Shown here in pieces: positions 40,401 through 55,390 of a DNA stretch of 64,000 nt (the first letter of the stretch is position 1; each line of letters starts with the position of its first letter). Below the pieces are notes generated by a model that worked only from the letters and a program-made list of their open reading frames with translations, was not told the DNA's origin and ran no database searches. The stretch comes from Lingula anatina (lineage: Eukaryota; Brachiopoda; Lingulata; Lingulida; Lingulidae), in NCBI RefSeq assembly GCF_001039355.2, contig NW_019775347.1, positions 126,986 through 190,985 of the forward strand, in the 5' to 3' direction. The position numbers and the translations under genes were made by a program.

Positions 40401-43400
40401 ATTTTCTGCTTCAGTTGTACCAAGAATTGCAAGCTGTGATCCCTGAGATCCTTCAATACATCCTCAATCAACCTGTCCCGACAGCTATGAAGTGAAGGTC
40501 CTTTTATCCTGTTGTATGGCTAGTTCCACTTCTGCTTTGATGGAGGGCAGTTTTTTTGTCCCTGAATCTGAAAAATGTAGAAGGTTTTCTGTCATCCTCA
40601 TTGTAGTGCTTCTGAACTGAGGAACAAATCTACTGAAGCAGATAATAACATATTGGTTGTTGGAGAGCAAGGGGAATGCTATGAACCCCTAACAAATAAC
40701 ATAAGTTTATTTTCTTTATAAACAGGCTGTCAGAAGTTAAGAAAATGTAATTGTATAAGATGAGCCATTGCAGCGGTTTATAAAATGCATGGCTGGTGAT
40801 ATTTATCAAACAACAAGAAAAAGTACCACTAACAGTCTCACACACATCTGGTGGAGTATGAAAACAAGATGTCTTTTTGCTGCCCTATCAGTGTTGGTCC
40901 TACTGACAGTTTTATCATGGACTGGGTTCTCATACCTAGGTTGATCTAACAGGATTGATCTGGACTATCTCCAAAGGGTTTCTCGCTAAATTGCTTTCAG
41001 CTTAAGCGGCTTAGATATCTGGCACACCTACTGAAACCACTAAATGATAGTTAATTACCCACTAGCAGCTTCAGTAGGCATGACAGATATCTAAGCCGTT
41101 TTAGTTGATTGCAATTTAGCGAGAATCCCCTAGGAGATAGATCGATCCACAGTTAGTATAATAGGGTCTGGGAATGGTCCAATAGTGTTGGTCTTACAGT
41201 TGTAATGTTGGTCCTTCATTAACAATACAGCAGTATCATTGATATTAAATTCTTTTAGAAACTTCAAAGTCAGGTCAGAGCTTGAGGCAGGAAGGGTTTT
41301 AGGTGGTTCCAAAGAATGGTCCTTTTGGCTGGAAAAGGTCTGTGGTGAATCAGAAGTTGACTTAGGTTATGTGTCATTTTTGAAATAGGGTCAAATAATT
41401 GATAAAAAGGTCCACTTGTTCAAAAAAGAACACCCTTCCCTTCAAAATTGTTAGTTGCCTGGAAATTTAAAAGGAAGTTAAGAATAATTATGTTGCGCTA
41501 ATGTTGTAGAATTCATTTTGCTGATATGGCATAATGATAAAGCTGAAAAGTAACAGTTAAAAATATATAGTTGACATTGTCCTCAGCCTGATACCTAACC
41601 ACAGGTTCCTCTCCGCTCTCAGCAATGTGCATCAGCCTGCTTTAGCCAAGTAGAAGTGGAAAATCAGTCCGATCAGCTTTTGTTTGAAGCCAAAACCAAA
41701 GATAAATTAACAGATGTGTACTTAAAGATCCTGCTCTTTTTGGTAAACCAATAGTTTTACAAGCTGATAGGTGAGGCAAGCCAGTAATACATATAGCACT
41801 GTTCAGCACAGTGTCAGCCTCTTACCCTCTGCATGGTGTTGTAGTAGTACATGGAACACTGCCGTTATCGCTTCGTCATTTACTCTACTTACATCTTGAC
41901 GGTGTGGTCTAAACATGCAGCTACGTCTGGTTGCAAAACTGTGAATGTCTTACCACCCGAGAAATGTGAGTATGATCAGAACCAATTTATACCTCAAGTA
42001 CATGTTGGTACAAGTGTCACAGGCTGTTAGCTGTACCTATGACTTGTATGGCAATGGGGGTCTGCATGTCTCTTCCATAGTTAACATGGAGGAGGAAGAC
42101 AGCACTTACATAAATCAACAAGCTGGGAGTACATGTATCAACGACCTCCTCACGCATGTTTCATGTTGTACTAGGGAGCTGTCACATACATAATCTTAGC
42201 TTAATACTCCGTTTCCGACAACAGTTTTGTATTGTAGTACATGGCCCGACTCATTATTCAGTGATGTATGTGTTAAGGAAACATTAAGTTTAGTTTGCTT
42301 GCGGTGACTTTGTTAAGCAGTGTTGCATGACTCTGTATTCTGTCATGAGTTGCTCACTGTCTCGGAAATTGTCACTGAAATGTAGTGTAGAACAACTTGC
42401 ATGTATGTTTGTAGTGCATGTGTGTGTGTGTGTTTTCTCCTTTGAAAACCAGTGCTCCTTCAGTAGAGTTAGGGTGTTTTCAGTGTCAGCATGGTCAAAT
42501 TACTGGATTCGTGTAGTTTGAAACTTTTGGTGACATTTGTGATGTGTTAACTAGTAGAACGCTGTGATAGTTACATGAAGGAACAACTTTATGCCTCAGC
42601 CTGATCAATAATTTTGTTATTGCCAGAGAGCTGACAAACATAAAACCCTTTGTTGTCTGAGTTAACATGTGTAAGAGATAAAATGCTTTGTAGGAAAATG
42701 TCAGAGTGTCATGTAATTCACAAAGAGTAAGATATGTTAAGTAGCAGTCTACAAGGAAAAAAAGTTAAAGAAAACGGATACAAAAGTGGCCAAGCAAGCC
42801 ATTCCCAAGAAACTAACCTTATTAATGAAATTAACAATGACCATGTTTAAGTTATATCTTAAGAAATAGTTTTAAAGAAAAGTAGGAAATGGGAAATCTT
42901 ACATCCTGCAGGACATATCTTTATATTTATAATGATTGGGAGGCTGAGGAAGGGGGAAATCCCATAGTGCCTGTGCCTGAATCTAGTTGGGTATTCCCAC
43001 CTGAGTTTTTTCATTTCAAAAGGCCTGCTTAGAGCATTATTTTAGATTGGACTATAATGAGGGACTGGCTAATGATGTTGTCATGGTTAATTCAGTGGCT
43101 GCTCAGTATGGTTGGCAAGTTTTCTGAAACGAAGACATCTACAGCAAATGGATTTTGGTTGTTCGTGCAAAGATTAGGAAGCTCGGAGACAGCTTTTTCA
43201 TGCAATGCATTTTATTGATGAAGAGCAAATTTCTAATTTGACAAGTTGTGAGTGATTGCATCCTAAAGCCCAGATAATGCTTAATTGAGAGTGCTTTCTT
43301 GCATTTAAATGGAAGGCTTCAACATTACACAGTTGCACTTTAATCATGGCCAGAGAGGATTCTGTGGGTTTCTTTTGTCAGATGGACCAGGGGTTGGAGG

Positions 43401-46267
43401 AGGGGGGGGGGGGAGGAGCATGGTCATGCTACTGTCAAGTAAGCATGGTGTGAATATTATACTGCCCTGGTTAAACCTTCACATCACACATAACAGAATA
43501 CAAAAATGAAAAGCATTGTTCTTTGATCTAAAATGAGAAACTTTGAACATTACCAGAGAAAAAAATAATAACCCTGTCATGTAATAGTGCCATATACAAA
43601 AGCAAGTCTTGACAGAAGATGGGTTACATTTTCACTGCTGAATTTTAAAAAAGTATATGGGCATACAAATATCCATTGGGTTAATAATAAAAGTAAAAAG
43701 TCCCCAGTGAGTTTGGATTTAATTGAGAAATACTCTAACAGGATCACCTACCACAATTGACATGTTGAAGTAAACAGTGGATCTGTTTGTTGCTGTCTGC
43801 CAATGAGCACGTCATTGAAGAAATAGTGTATATTTTATCATATATCCTGGAATCTAGCTTTCAGTTTGCATATGAATGTACTGGTTGGTTGATAGAAAGC
43901 AGCATGCTCTATAACCATCATGGTGGCTTACCATACTCCATATGAAGATGGATGGGGTAGTAAGGATGGTATGGGAAATTTGTTCTCTCTTTGACATTTG
44001 ATTTATACTTATTTATGAATTGAACTCTATCTTGATTGATTCATATTCCTCTTCCTATTACTTCATAAAGACCAAATTTCCTTAGAATTCTTACCTTAAA
44101 TGGCCACATCTACATCCATGGAGTCATTTTTTTTTTCAGTCTAGGTGATTTTCTCCAAGTGCTGCTCTAGCCGCATTTCCCATCGTGACCTCACACCAGA
44201 TCTAATCATGTAACGTGTCAGCGGTGTGCAACGCACCACTTAGGCAGTTTAAATGCCACCAATCCAACCAAGTCTGCTCATATACAACATCACAAGAATG
44301 AAACCCTTCAACTGCATAGCAGTCAGTGCTAGTGCTGGTATACAAAGAGCTGTACACGTATCTATGTATATGTCTCCATCCAGGGCTTTCAGTGTGTGTG
44401 TGTGTTCAGTGACAGTGTATGTACGCCGGGGGAAGTGTTGATTGCTTTTGATGTACAGCATGGAATTGTCCTCATGCTGGGTTGTTATTCACTGGCAAAT
44501 TAGACTTGATTGAGTTAAGTAGAAATGCTGGTATTTCCAAATGGCAAACTTCGTGATATTCCATTTAGATGTAATACACAGTATCACTCTTGAGCAAACC
44601 TAAATGCAACAAAAAGTCCACAACTGCACGGATCTCATGAAGTGTGCCGGCTGTCTGTGGAGTAGAGCTTTTAGAAATAATTGGCTGAACAGTTTGTACA
44701 TGTGTGGCCCTCATTTAGGGAAGGCACTAATGCTGTTATATTGATGGGGATTACATGTACTTCAGCGGTAGGGAAAGCTTATCTATACACTACCTCCTCA
44801 CGTCACGTCACGTCACGTCGCCCTCAACAAACTGAATGTTTTGTTACACCTGGGGATAAGTTTTCTTTTCTGGTCTCTGTATTAGGTGGTTTTTATTTTC
44901 AAATATAAAACTTCCTATGTGAGATATTAAGTTAGGTGTGTCAAAAAGCTATGTGTTTACAAAGGAAAAAATACTCAAACTCACCTGCACAAGAAACAAG
45001 GACCCCAAAACGGCATCCCTCCATTGTATTATCTGGAAATGATCAGCTTATATCTCTGTCCCTATATATGTGTCGTGATTGTGTCTAGCATATTGTTTCC
45101 TTTTCCTCCAATTGTGGCTCCTAATCTCTTTAGAGCAGGCCAACTAATGAATATATGAAGTTCTCAGTTGGTTTTTGTTTGAAGTCTCCTGAATATACTG
45201 GATCTTCTTTTGATTCCTACTGAGGCAGCCAAGCTGCAAGTTGTTGGAATTGCAGTTTGAAAAAGAAAGAAATATTACTGATGGTTGTTTTTCATAGTGC
45301 AAATCAATGTTTTAAATTGACAAGTGCTTTTCCTGTTGTAATTGCTTGAAATGATATAACAACACTGACTTGTGGATTAGTTCATTCTCTCCTGTGGTTC
45401 TTGTAATGTTACAGCATACTCCAATGTATACATATTGATATCCAGGAAATAATAACTTGTATTATGAAGCACTGTGCACTCTTGTTTCCGCTAGAATCCA
45501 TCACTGAACCATCTGCCTAGCAGCAGGAGTAAGAAGACATCTTGTGATATCGTTTACAAATAAATGAAGAAATGGAAAAAATGTTTCTGCACTTCTTTCT
45601 GTGTTTCTCTACATTAAGGAAAAAAACAGAGTATTGCATTCCACAGGATATGCTTTTCTCCCATTGGGCCGTGATTTGTTCTACTATTTCTCCTGTTGTT
45701 AGGTAATCTCTGTGTGTTGTCCACATTCGTGTGACCTCTACGAGCTTGGAAATCACATCTGCCTGAGGCCCAAGTGGCAAGCGCAGATATAATGGCTGAA
45801 CTTTCCTAGAATGGAAAGAACCAACTCTTCCTCACAGTTGTTTTACACATTGAGTTGTCCCAGAGCTGTGTAAGATTGCTAATAGATCATGCTTTCATAG
45901 GCTTTGTTATCATTAATCACCTAGCAAAACACCCAGCTCAAAGCAGATTGTTCTCTAATAACATGCAATTTCTGTAAGCAGTGGGAAGTGATTACTGGGA
46001 TTTCTCAGGGCAAACTGATGGATGTCTGGGATCTGAAGGGGAGGGGGGGGGGAGATGATTGGACATTTCCACTGCTGGAGAAATTAGCCTCCTGGTCCTG
46101 TACCAACCAGCCAACCACCTGCCTGGTTCGTTATGGATGGCAACACATGCAGTAAATAATAGAACACATACCAGGGCTTTGGGGTGAACCCACATCAGCT
46201 GCTGCCTTTGTCACAAAACTTGGGGAACATTGCTGTTCAATGAGTGTTTTACCTCTATGGTTCTGCA

Positions 46268-46316
<49 letters not shown>

Positions 46317-49300
46317 GGGAGGGGTGGGGATAAGTTTAGATGTACACATTTGCTTTTGCAATGAGAGCATATCTGAAAGAATTTAGCAGATGTCAATCAA
46401 TACCTCACCTGCCTAAGACACATCTAAAGGCTCATTCCCAATGAGGCTATGGTTCTGTGTAGATCGATCCAATTTTGTGGTGACTTGCTGAATGCAATCA
46501 GATTAACAGACTAACACACCTCCTGGCGTTGAGTAGCTGGTTGAGCATGTTCAAAACAAGTTGAGGCTTGTTAATCTCTTTAACTGATTATATTCAGCAA
46601 GAGTCCCCACAAATTGTATTGATCTCTGCAGAACAATAGTTTCATTGTGAATGAACCCTAAAGAGAAATAGTCTAATGTAGAATATCCATGTGATGTAAA
46701 GTAACCTGAAGAGACCCAAGTTAAACAAGGTCATAAGGGTGTTACTCTATGTCTTCTGATGAATGATTAACAGTGTATGTGTAAAGTTGGGAACACCTTA
46801 CCTGATCTGAGCTGTCTTGCCTGGGTTTTCAAGAGGACAGGAAGACTTCTGTCTTCGTTGGTATTCTCTGCGACTGTGGTGTGCGTTATCCCATGTCTTA
46901 TCAGGAAGACATCACATCAATCAATGTTTGTGATGTTGGGGGGAAAGGATATCCCATTCTGGTTCAAATCACCAGTGCCTTTCAGCTGCCTTCCTAGAAA
47001 ACACACTGGTCTGTGGGGCTTAGTCGGAATCCAGTCTCTTTGGAAGTAATGCCTTACTAATTTTCTATCCAGCTCCTGCAATATGTCAGGCTAGGGCTTT
47101 ATCGCACTCACTTCCAATTTTTCATTAATTCCCACAGCAGTGGAGCTCCTATTTAATACCTTCCCATATCTCTTCTCTTCTTATTAATATCTTAAGATTA
47201 GGCACCTTGGCTTTGACATGACCATGAAATAGAACATGAAACACAATAATGAATCCTATGGAGAGCGTTATTTTTATTAGCTTGCAACTTACTGCAAAAT
47301 CTCATTACATTGAGATCAGAGTTAGCTGGCTACATTTTTTTTCTGGAAGAGACAAGACAATCCTTTAGGTAATGATGAAAATGCATAGGGTTTTTTCATC
47401 ATGATTGGATCGCAGGCCACGATAACGTCTTGGCTGGAAATTAAAAAGTCTTCCTTGTCATTCCACTGTGGCAATTGAAATACTGACAGCTCCTAACCCT
47501 TTCTCTGAAGAACTTCAATATTCCAGTTCAGGTGTTAGAAGGCAGGGTTTTGGTTCCCCTTGTGAGAGTTGATTATTGATGGGTACTACTATTCACACTG
47601 AGCTTGTTCTCATTGTAAGCTGAGGCCCTCCTTGGGTATCAGGAAAGAAATAACTGCGGCATTTACCTGGGTTCATCACTTTGCTCTGTTGCTGTCAAGA
47701 GCTGATAATGCGCCACCCTTGCTTTACTTGATGATAAACTGCTTGCCAACAAAGTAATTAGGATAACTTTTTCAACTCTTCATCTATTGATTGAGCTGCT
47801 TACTAGAATATTGTAATGGGGTATTATTATAGTAAAGTTACAGACAACCGCTTTAGGAGCATGGTATAAAAAAGAAAGTGTTGAAATATCAGTAGGAATT
47901 TATGCATGAAGTGTTGTATTAGATTTTCCACATTTGTTCAAAAAGAAAACGTCTTTATGCATGAGCCTGACTAGATTTCTTTCACATGCACACCTCTCAA
48001 ATAGTGCTTGACATTTCACGTATTTGATACAAACCAATGAATGTGATTCCTCAGTCTCTGTCTACAAAACCTTCTAGGAACAAACTCAAGCTTAAGGAAA
48101 TTTGAGGATATTTTCCAAGTGAATTACTAGGTAAACTGATCAAATTGTGTTCATCTTTGTGTCCTCATGTCATTGAAAGACTTGGATCTTGTTCTGCCTA
48201 CGCAACTTTTCTGTCAAGCACACTAGGCATATCAGATTCATTGTGATTTTTTCTTCAATTAAAAAGGTAAGAAGTACCATAAGCAGCAATCAGTGCTTGA
48301 GATAAAATGTACCTATTATAGTAATTGCGTCTGAAAAAATTGCACTTAGAAATTGCTCTGTAAGTGAGTGCTTTACTTAACTTGAAAAAGCACTCCACTG
48401 TGATATGACATGAAAAATACATAAAACAAGATTCTGCCGGGAGGATGATATTGTAAGACAATTCGTGATCAAGTAAAGTGCATAACTTACCTAGTATTTC
48501 ACAAAAAGCCTTTTCTTACTTAGTATCTCTCAAAAAGCCTTTTCTTGTCTTGCGCTAGGGAAGGAATACTATATACCAGGGCTGGTGAAGAGCATCTGGG
48601 TTGTACCATTCATATAATCTGCAGCAGAAACGTTGCATGTCTTATGTCTGAAGTGTCAGTGCCTTTTCATGCCATTAAATGTGCTGGTTCTTTTAACCTA
48701 CCAGTCCATGAAGGTCAGCTGGGAACAGTTAGCCATTTTGTTTCGGAAGTTTTCCCTTTTGACTTCAAAGAATACTTTAGATTTTATGGCTTCACGATGC
48801 CTGTATGGTTTACATTTTAGTTAACAATAAGTGCCCAATAAATTCATTTTCCCTTTCAAGTAATGTGTTATCTTTTCCTTTGAGAAGTGACTTGGACTTG
48901 TGCACTGTGACAAGACATTTTGATTTGACCTGAAAATTTAGCTGGATGAGATTCTGCAATAAGACATGTTTAAGATGTGCAATAGGAATAATAGATTTGA
49001 AAATTGCTATGAGCAAAATAACATTGTATATATTATAGTATATATTTTACCGTAATACTATGGTTAATGCATGTCTAAAATGCTAGTCCTTTGGATTAAA
49101 AAAGAGGGTGTAATATTAAATAATCTACATTAAATATTTTTGAAAGAACACAGGTAGAACACATAGTCTTTGTTTGTTTGCCTGTGTGTTCATGTGTGAG
49201 GTTTTCTTCTCATTAATTTCAGTTCTTCAGTTTGTGCCAAGTGTTGTTCACCAAGTTGATCAGCACTAAATATTTTGACAGGTGCAGCACATTTTTCAAA

Positions 49301-49709
49301 CACTTTTTGGATGTATAATGATGATGGGATTGACTGTAGTTGGGGGGGGGGCTGTCTTTTTTAGTATTAATGGCAGCTATTCATTGAAAACAAAAAAAAT
49401 GAAAATAAAGATTGCCAAAGTTTTAATGAAATTTAAAAAGAAATAAGGATACAGATTGTTTGAAGACAGAAATGACAATATAAAGCTTTACTTATGCCCA
49501 TATTCAAATATTTGGCCCATTCTTCTTTAGCTATCTCTGCTATGGTGTTAAGCTATTCTGCAGACAAACAATGAACAATGTGTGGTCAAAATAAGACCAA
49601 TGTGATAACATCATTCTTCTCCTATGAACTTTACACTAATATCTTTAATGAGTTGATAGACAACTTTTGAGGAGATAACATTTTATCCTTTTATAAAGAG
49701 ATACATATG

Positions 49710-49749
<40 letters not shown>

Positions 49750-52700
49750 TTAGATTAGGACAATTGCGTATCTTTCCTCCAACTACAGTAATCTCCCATA
49801 CTCCACTCACCTATTCCGCAGCTTGAACTTTCAGCCTGTCCTGTGCGATGGCCTTTCACACAGTTCAGCTCAGCTGCCACTGTATACACTTAGGAAGTCC
49901 TGATACAATCCAAGCCAGTTCAGTTTTAATTTCTCAGTTGACTTACCTTGCTTTCTTAATAAAAAGATAATCTTGTTTGAATGAGAACATTTGTCATAAT
50001 ATCCTAGAGCCGTGGGCTTAGGACACAGTTATTAAAGCAGTGGCTTTGATCAGTGGGGATATTCAATGCAATAACTGGCTCTGGTTATAGCAGTAGTGCT
50101 TCAAACTCTGCTGTATTTGTTTCTAGTCTCTCTTAGACACGAAACTAAGGTAGATCTTAGACACGAAACTAAGGTAGACTGATGTAATTCACGTGCCAGG
50201 TATAAAAAGTTGATATAACTCGGGGTGATAACACATTTTTTTACTCAGAAAGTAGTGACTTTTAAAAATATTTTTCTCTGAGGGAAACTACAAATTTAGT
50301 GGCTGTCAAGATTTTGAATTTTACTGTATTCTCATACAAGTACCCAATAAGTGTTTGCTGGGCCCTTGTTTCATAACAGAGTTTGAAAGGCCTTGTCACA
50401 GGATGTAATGTGTTGAGAAAGAAAACCCACGAACCAGCAGGTAGGATAAACAGTTGAAATAGTTTGTTATATTGAAGTTCATCTTAGCATTTTTTTCTGA
50501 AGTGCGTAATTGAGACTTGTACTACATGACCTTTTTGTGCTGGTACATCATCATTATTGTGATGATTTTTTTTAATAGTTATTTTGAATTATTTAAGCTG
50601 TTGCATTCAGTAATGCCAGGGCTCTTACTGACCTTGCCTGTGTACCAACACCTTCCACATTGTTTACAAGGTTACTTTACCTTAGTTTACAGTGGTGAGA
50701 GAGAGATGGTCAAGTTGTGGGTCATCAGATTTTTAAAAATAAGTCTGTGCTGATGAAGGAGATAGATAATAAGATGGATACACAGAATTAATGAAAAGAA
50801 AAGACTGAAATGAAATATTTCCTGTGCACAAGATCTCCACAATGTTATAACTAGCATAGTGAGAGTACTTGACCTTTTATTACTACCACCATTCATCACT
50901 TAAAAGTGAAGCATTGAGCAGTTCTCTTACTGCACTACATGTGATGGTGCATTTTTTGTCTGCATAATAAATACAAAAATGATTCAAAGTAGATTTTATC
51001 CTCATAGTTATTCACATCGTGATGCAAGTTGGGAATAAAGGATGACTGGTGTGAAATAAAAAACCAATTTCCTAGCTATCTCTTTGGTGGCAATAGTTTT
51101 CCTGCTACTTAAGGCAACATTGCAATTAGAATAATATCTTGAACTGAGGCAAAATTGATGAATGATAAAATTCAACTTTAAATGAGATATGGGAAGACCT
51201 GTATTGCCTGCCACTCAAAGAAAGACAATAATGGTTCCAGTGAGTCAACAAGAAAACTATTACAACTTTCCTGAGCTCACAAGTTGTTAAGTAATTCACT
51301 CCTTTGTTCTACTTGCATGTAATTGATTGCAATATGTCCATACTTCCAGGTCCTCCTATGGCTCACATGCAGCGAATGCCAGGAAGAATGCCAGGTCCTA
51401 TGAATCCTGTAAGTCAGCTGCTTTCTCTCAGTCTCTGTTGCTTCATTGATATTTATCCGTATGTTTTATTGCTAACAAAAGTAAATTGAGTAGAGATATG
51501 AGAGAAATGAAAGAAAAATGAAACTAAACACTAAGACAGGTCTTGGAAGATTTCTCACGATAAATTTTGAAAAAAAAAAAAAAAGAAATCAGTTGGGAGG
51601 GCTAGAACCTTTTTTACAGTAATGTTATACTGACAATGACGAGTTGGAGTTTCAAATATTAATTACTTCAAAGGCTCTAGTTTTATGCTAACATGGCCCT
51701 GTTTCAGAACTATGGTCCAATGCGTGGCCCTGCACCCAATGGTATGGTACCAGGAGGGCCGGGACCTGGAGGACCAGGACCAGGCATGCCACCTATGTCA
51801 ATGTGAGTACACAAAACAAGGTTTGCCATCATTATCTTTAATGAAAAGATATTAGAATTAATACAAATTAAATGCATGCACATGTTTTTGTAGTGCTCCT
51901 GTTATATTTATGGTTAACTATGTTCAGAAGTCAGAAATAATGTTGAGTTGTATGCATATTTACCTAAATTAGTTCAAAATTAGTGCTGCCGTTCTCGCAT
52001 TTGCTGTTTTGTACATTTTGCTGTAAATCTATACGTGTTGTACATATTTTAATATTCGTAATATTTATACTGTTGGTAATGCATAATATTTGGTCAGAAA
52101 TTTTTTGTCCTATATATGACTGTTATTTCTGCCTTCCAGACCTGGACAGATGACCCGCCCCTGGCCCCCCTCATCTCAACCAGTGAGTAACAACTTCTAA
52201 AATAAACATGGATTTGTTCTCACTCGTACTGGATCGTGCGTTGAAATAGACATGTAACATTCGGTCCAGTATGAGACAAAATAGTTTAAAACAACTGAAT
52301 GGAGCAAAACTTTCCTTTTTATATTTAACATCCATGTCTATGTGTACTAATTGTTCTAATTATACAGGATTGAAGTAGCTGGGCTTTCATGATCTAAAGA
52401 TTTTATTGTAAAATTCACCTTAACATTCTCCCTAGCATAATATCTATAGATATGTATTAATGAGGTTGATTAGAGGCAGTAGTTGAATATGATCATTATA
52501 TCACAATTAGTCTCACAATGTTAGTGGCAAGAAGATCCTGACCTTAACATTTCTGTAACGTCACTCAAGTCCTTAGCACTGTGATTGACACGGGTATATT
52601 TTCACTAATATTTGAAGGAAACTCTATGATTGATAATATAACTTTATACACAGTGGCCATTGGATTTTATATGCTGCATGTTTGAAAAAACAGGTGTTCT

Positions 52701-55320
52701 TTTGTTGGGAATTTTTGTAATTTTTTGTTTCCATGTTTGTGTTGGACCTTACACAAAAACCTGTAACTGTGACCCATGTAAGATATGGGGAGATGATTTT
52801 AACATCCAGTGGCCAGTAATAAAAAATTAATCAGAATGGCTGTTGATTGCACTAACATGGTATCTGTTTTTCTTCTCTATGTAGATGAGTTACTCATCTC
52901 CCTCGCCTGGAAATTACAGTGTAAGTGAGAAGATTTAACTTTAAAGCTGTTTTAGAAGCCACCATCTTGAAAAAAATACTGACTGTTGTAGCAATCATTT
53001 TGGGAAACAATTCATTTAAAAAAAATGTTTGGTTTCAATGAAGTTTGTTGATCTGAATTCATGCTGTAATGTCATGTAGAGCAGACTTTTTAATGAAATA
53101 AGTAAAAGTCTGCACCCTCTCTCTCTCTCTCTCTCAGAGGTTCTAGAACAGCTTTACAAAACAATCACTTGCAGCACTAATTTAGATTAAAATCTGCAAT
53201 TCTGGGAGAATTTTGTAGATAAATGATTTGAGCAATATATGCTTATAACTCAGCATCAAGCAGAATTAATTACCAATTTAAGATTGACAGCAAAATGAGA
53301 AGTGTCAGACAGGACTCTTCATGCATGCTCACTTAACATGTGGCTTATTTATCACTTTAATGTTTAAAATCCATCTTCTGCTTAGTTTCATTTTAACGTA
53401 ATTCTAGATAATAACAATAATGAATTCCTTAATGTCACATTTGTCATGTAAAAGCAAATGAATCATTTTGATAAAATTATGTGTTCAGTTTAACCACTGT
53501 GTTAGTAAATTTCAATATTTTATGCTTCTCTATATTCAGGGCCCACCAACAGGCGGACCTCCAGGAACTCCCATCATGCCTAGCCCCCAAGGTAAGCCAC
53601 TTCTCAGTCGAACATCTCTCATTTTGTCCATTTTATGGTTTGTCTTTTTGTTTCCGATAGATATTGCCTCACCTATTTTGGTTGTGTTAGTTTTTGTTAG
53701 ATACATGATTTTGGTTTGTATATTTTTTCATTTTTCTCCCTCATATTTTAAAGAGTTTTTTTTTCTTTGATCTTTTCTGAAAGGAAGTAAATATCTTGTG
53801 TCAGATGTCTCTCTGTGTGGAGTTTGGCATGGAAGTGGGGGTGTTCTTACAGAAGAGACAATATACACTCTGTTGGTGGTACATGTATTATTGTGTTAGT
53901 ATGGAGGGTATTCAGAGGATAAAAAGTACCCATTGCAGACCCGTCATGATTCAATGTGAACATGAAATAAGTAAAAGAAGCATTACAGTATTATAACTCC
54001 CATACACAGCATAATGCTATTTCATGAAATGAAACTTTTTATTCTGTCTCTTTGATACAATGTGCCGTATGTCTTATATTGTTCAAAGAGGCAATTGATT
54101 ACTTATTGGTTCAACTCACTGTAATGTCATGACTGCCATGGGTACTTAAGTTAACCTACAACTGGTTTTATTCAGGATCAACTGGACCTTACTCCCCTGC
54201 AAGTCACAGAATGAACTCTACTGCTGCAAGACGAGGTGATTGTTTGATGGAATTTTATTAACCCAACTAACACCACAATAATTGATATGGGAACATGTAT
54301 TGTCCACTTGTCAAATTTCATTCAGTACAGTGCGTCTACAATCCAAATTCTAGTTCCTGTATGTTCCCATATGGGTTTTACCTCTTCTTTTGTAAATGTG
54401 ATGGAAAAGTTCATTTTGACTTTAACAGGGGTAGCTTTGTGTATTTGGTTGTTTTTATTTCTTTTTATGTACAGACTGCAGTGACTGTACATACAATAAA
54501 TTTCTCTATATGCCATTTTTTTTATTTTTGCTAACTTGAAATTAGTCGTCTTTTTCCCATTATAGAATTACCGTAGAGCTAAAGCTACACATCAGTTTAA
54601 AAGTTGGGCCTAAATACACCATTTTTCAAGTTTTTTTTTTCATATATTTCAAGTATTTTTCTGCAGTACTTATAAAATAGTTAGTTTTACTCAAGCCTGT
54701 TGAAGTCACAGTTAGTCTTAACGTGCACGTTAATGATATTGCAGCCTTGTTCTTTGTGAGAGTCTACTGATTCTCAACATTATTTCTTACTGTTCAGGAT
54801 ATTTTTCATAGTTGAATTGGTCTGTACATTTGTCAGCTTCAGCTGCCTTGTTATAGAGTCCAGCTTACAATGTGTCAACAGTACTGAATGCTACATGTGC
54901 ATCTTTTCCCTGACAACATCTAATGTTATGTGACGTGCTGTACACAAGGCATGCTACACTGAGACTGCTTTGGTGTTAACCAAATAACAAGATATGCTTT
55001 TTTTTTCATATATGACAAGATTTAACCCACAGTTGTTTTTAGTTGTTATAAATGCTCCAGAGGAAACATAGCACTTACATTAATCATTGGATAGCTTCAC
55101 TGAAGTCACGTGAAGTTGGGAGTAGTTGTCACGGGCTTAGTGCAGTGTCATATTTAACATTGGTGACATCATTTTAGGACTGACTTAATGCCATTTCTTA
55201 GATGCTTGTTTAAAAATCAAAGTAGAGCACATATTACTAACTATGATATTATAGGAACAAACAATGAACAGAATTATAAGTACCTGACTCTTATGTGCTG
55301 AATGCATTAGATTCATGCCT

Positions 55321-55390
<70 letters not shown>

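Larger units (their letters stand above)
37664..51349 (+). other. SSBP: SSBP intron 8 (13.7 kb)
   Basis: No coding exon recognised. Contains a T run (38140-38162), a decayed duplicated block (about 38080-38590), small tandem duplications (39648-39722, 48485-48543, 50128-50176), two foldback elements (40918-41180, 46429-46659), a CACGT tetramer-like run near 44802-44820, and GT and CA microsatellites (46269-46315, 49712-49746). Confidence 0.65.

Noticed and set aside
44802-44820. CACGT repeats as clustered E-box/ACGT regulatory sites
   Set aside because: A short GTCAC-type tandem microsatellite deep in intron 8; no evidence of function.
46131-46396. His-Thr-rich - strand frames
   Set aside because: Translations of the TG microsatellite.
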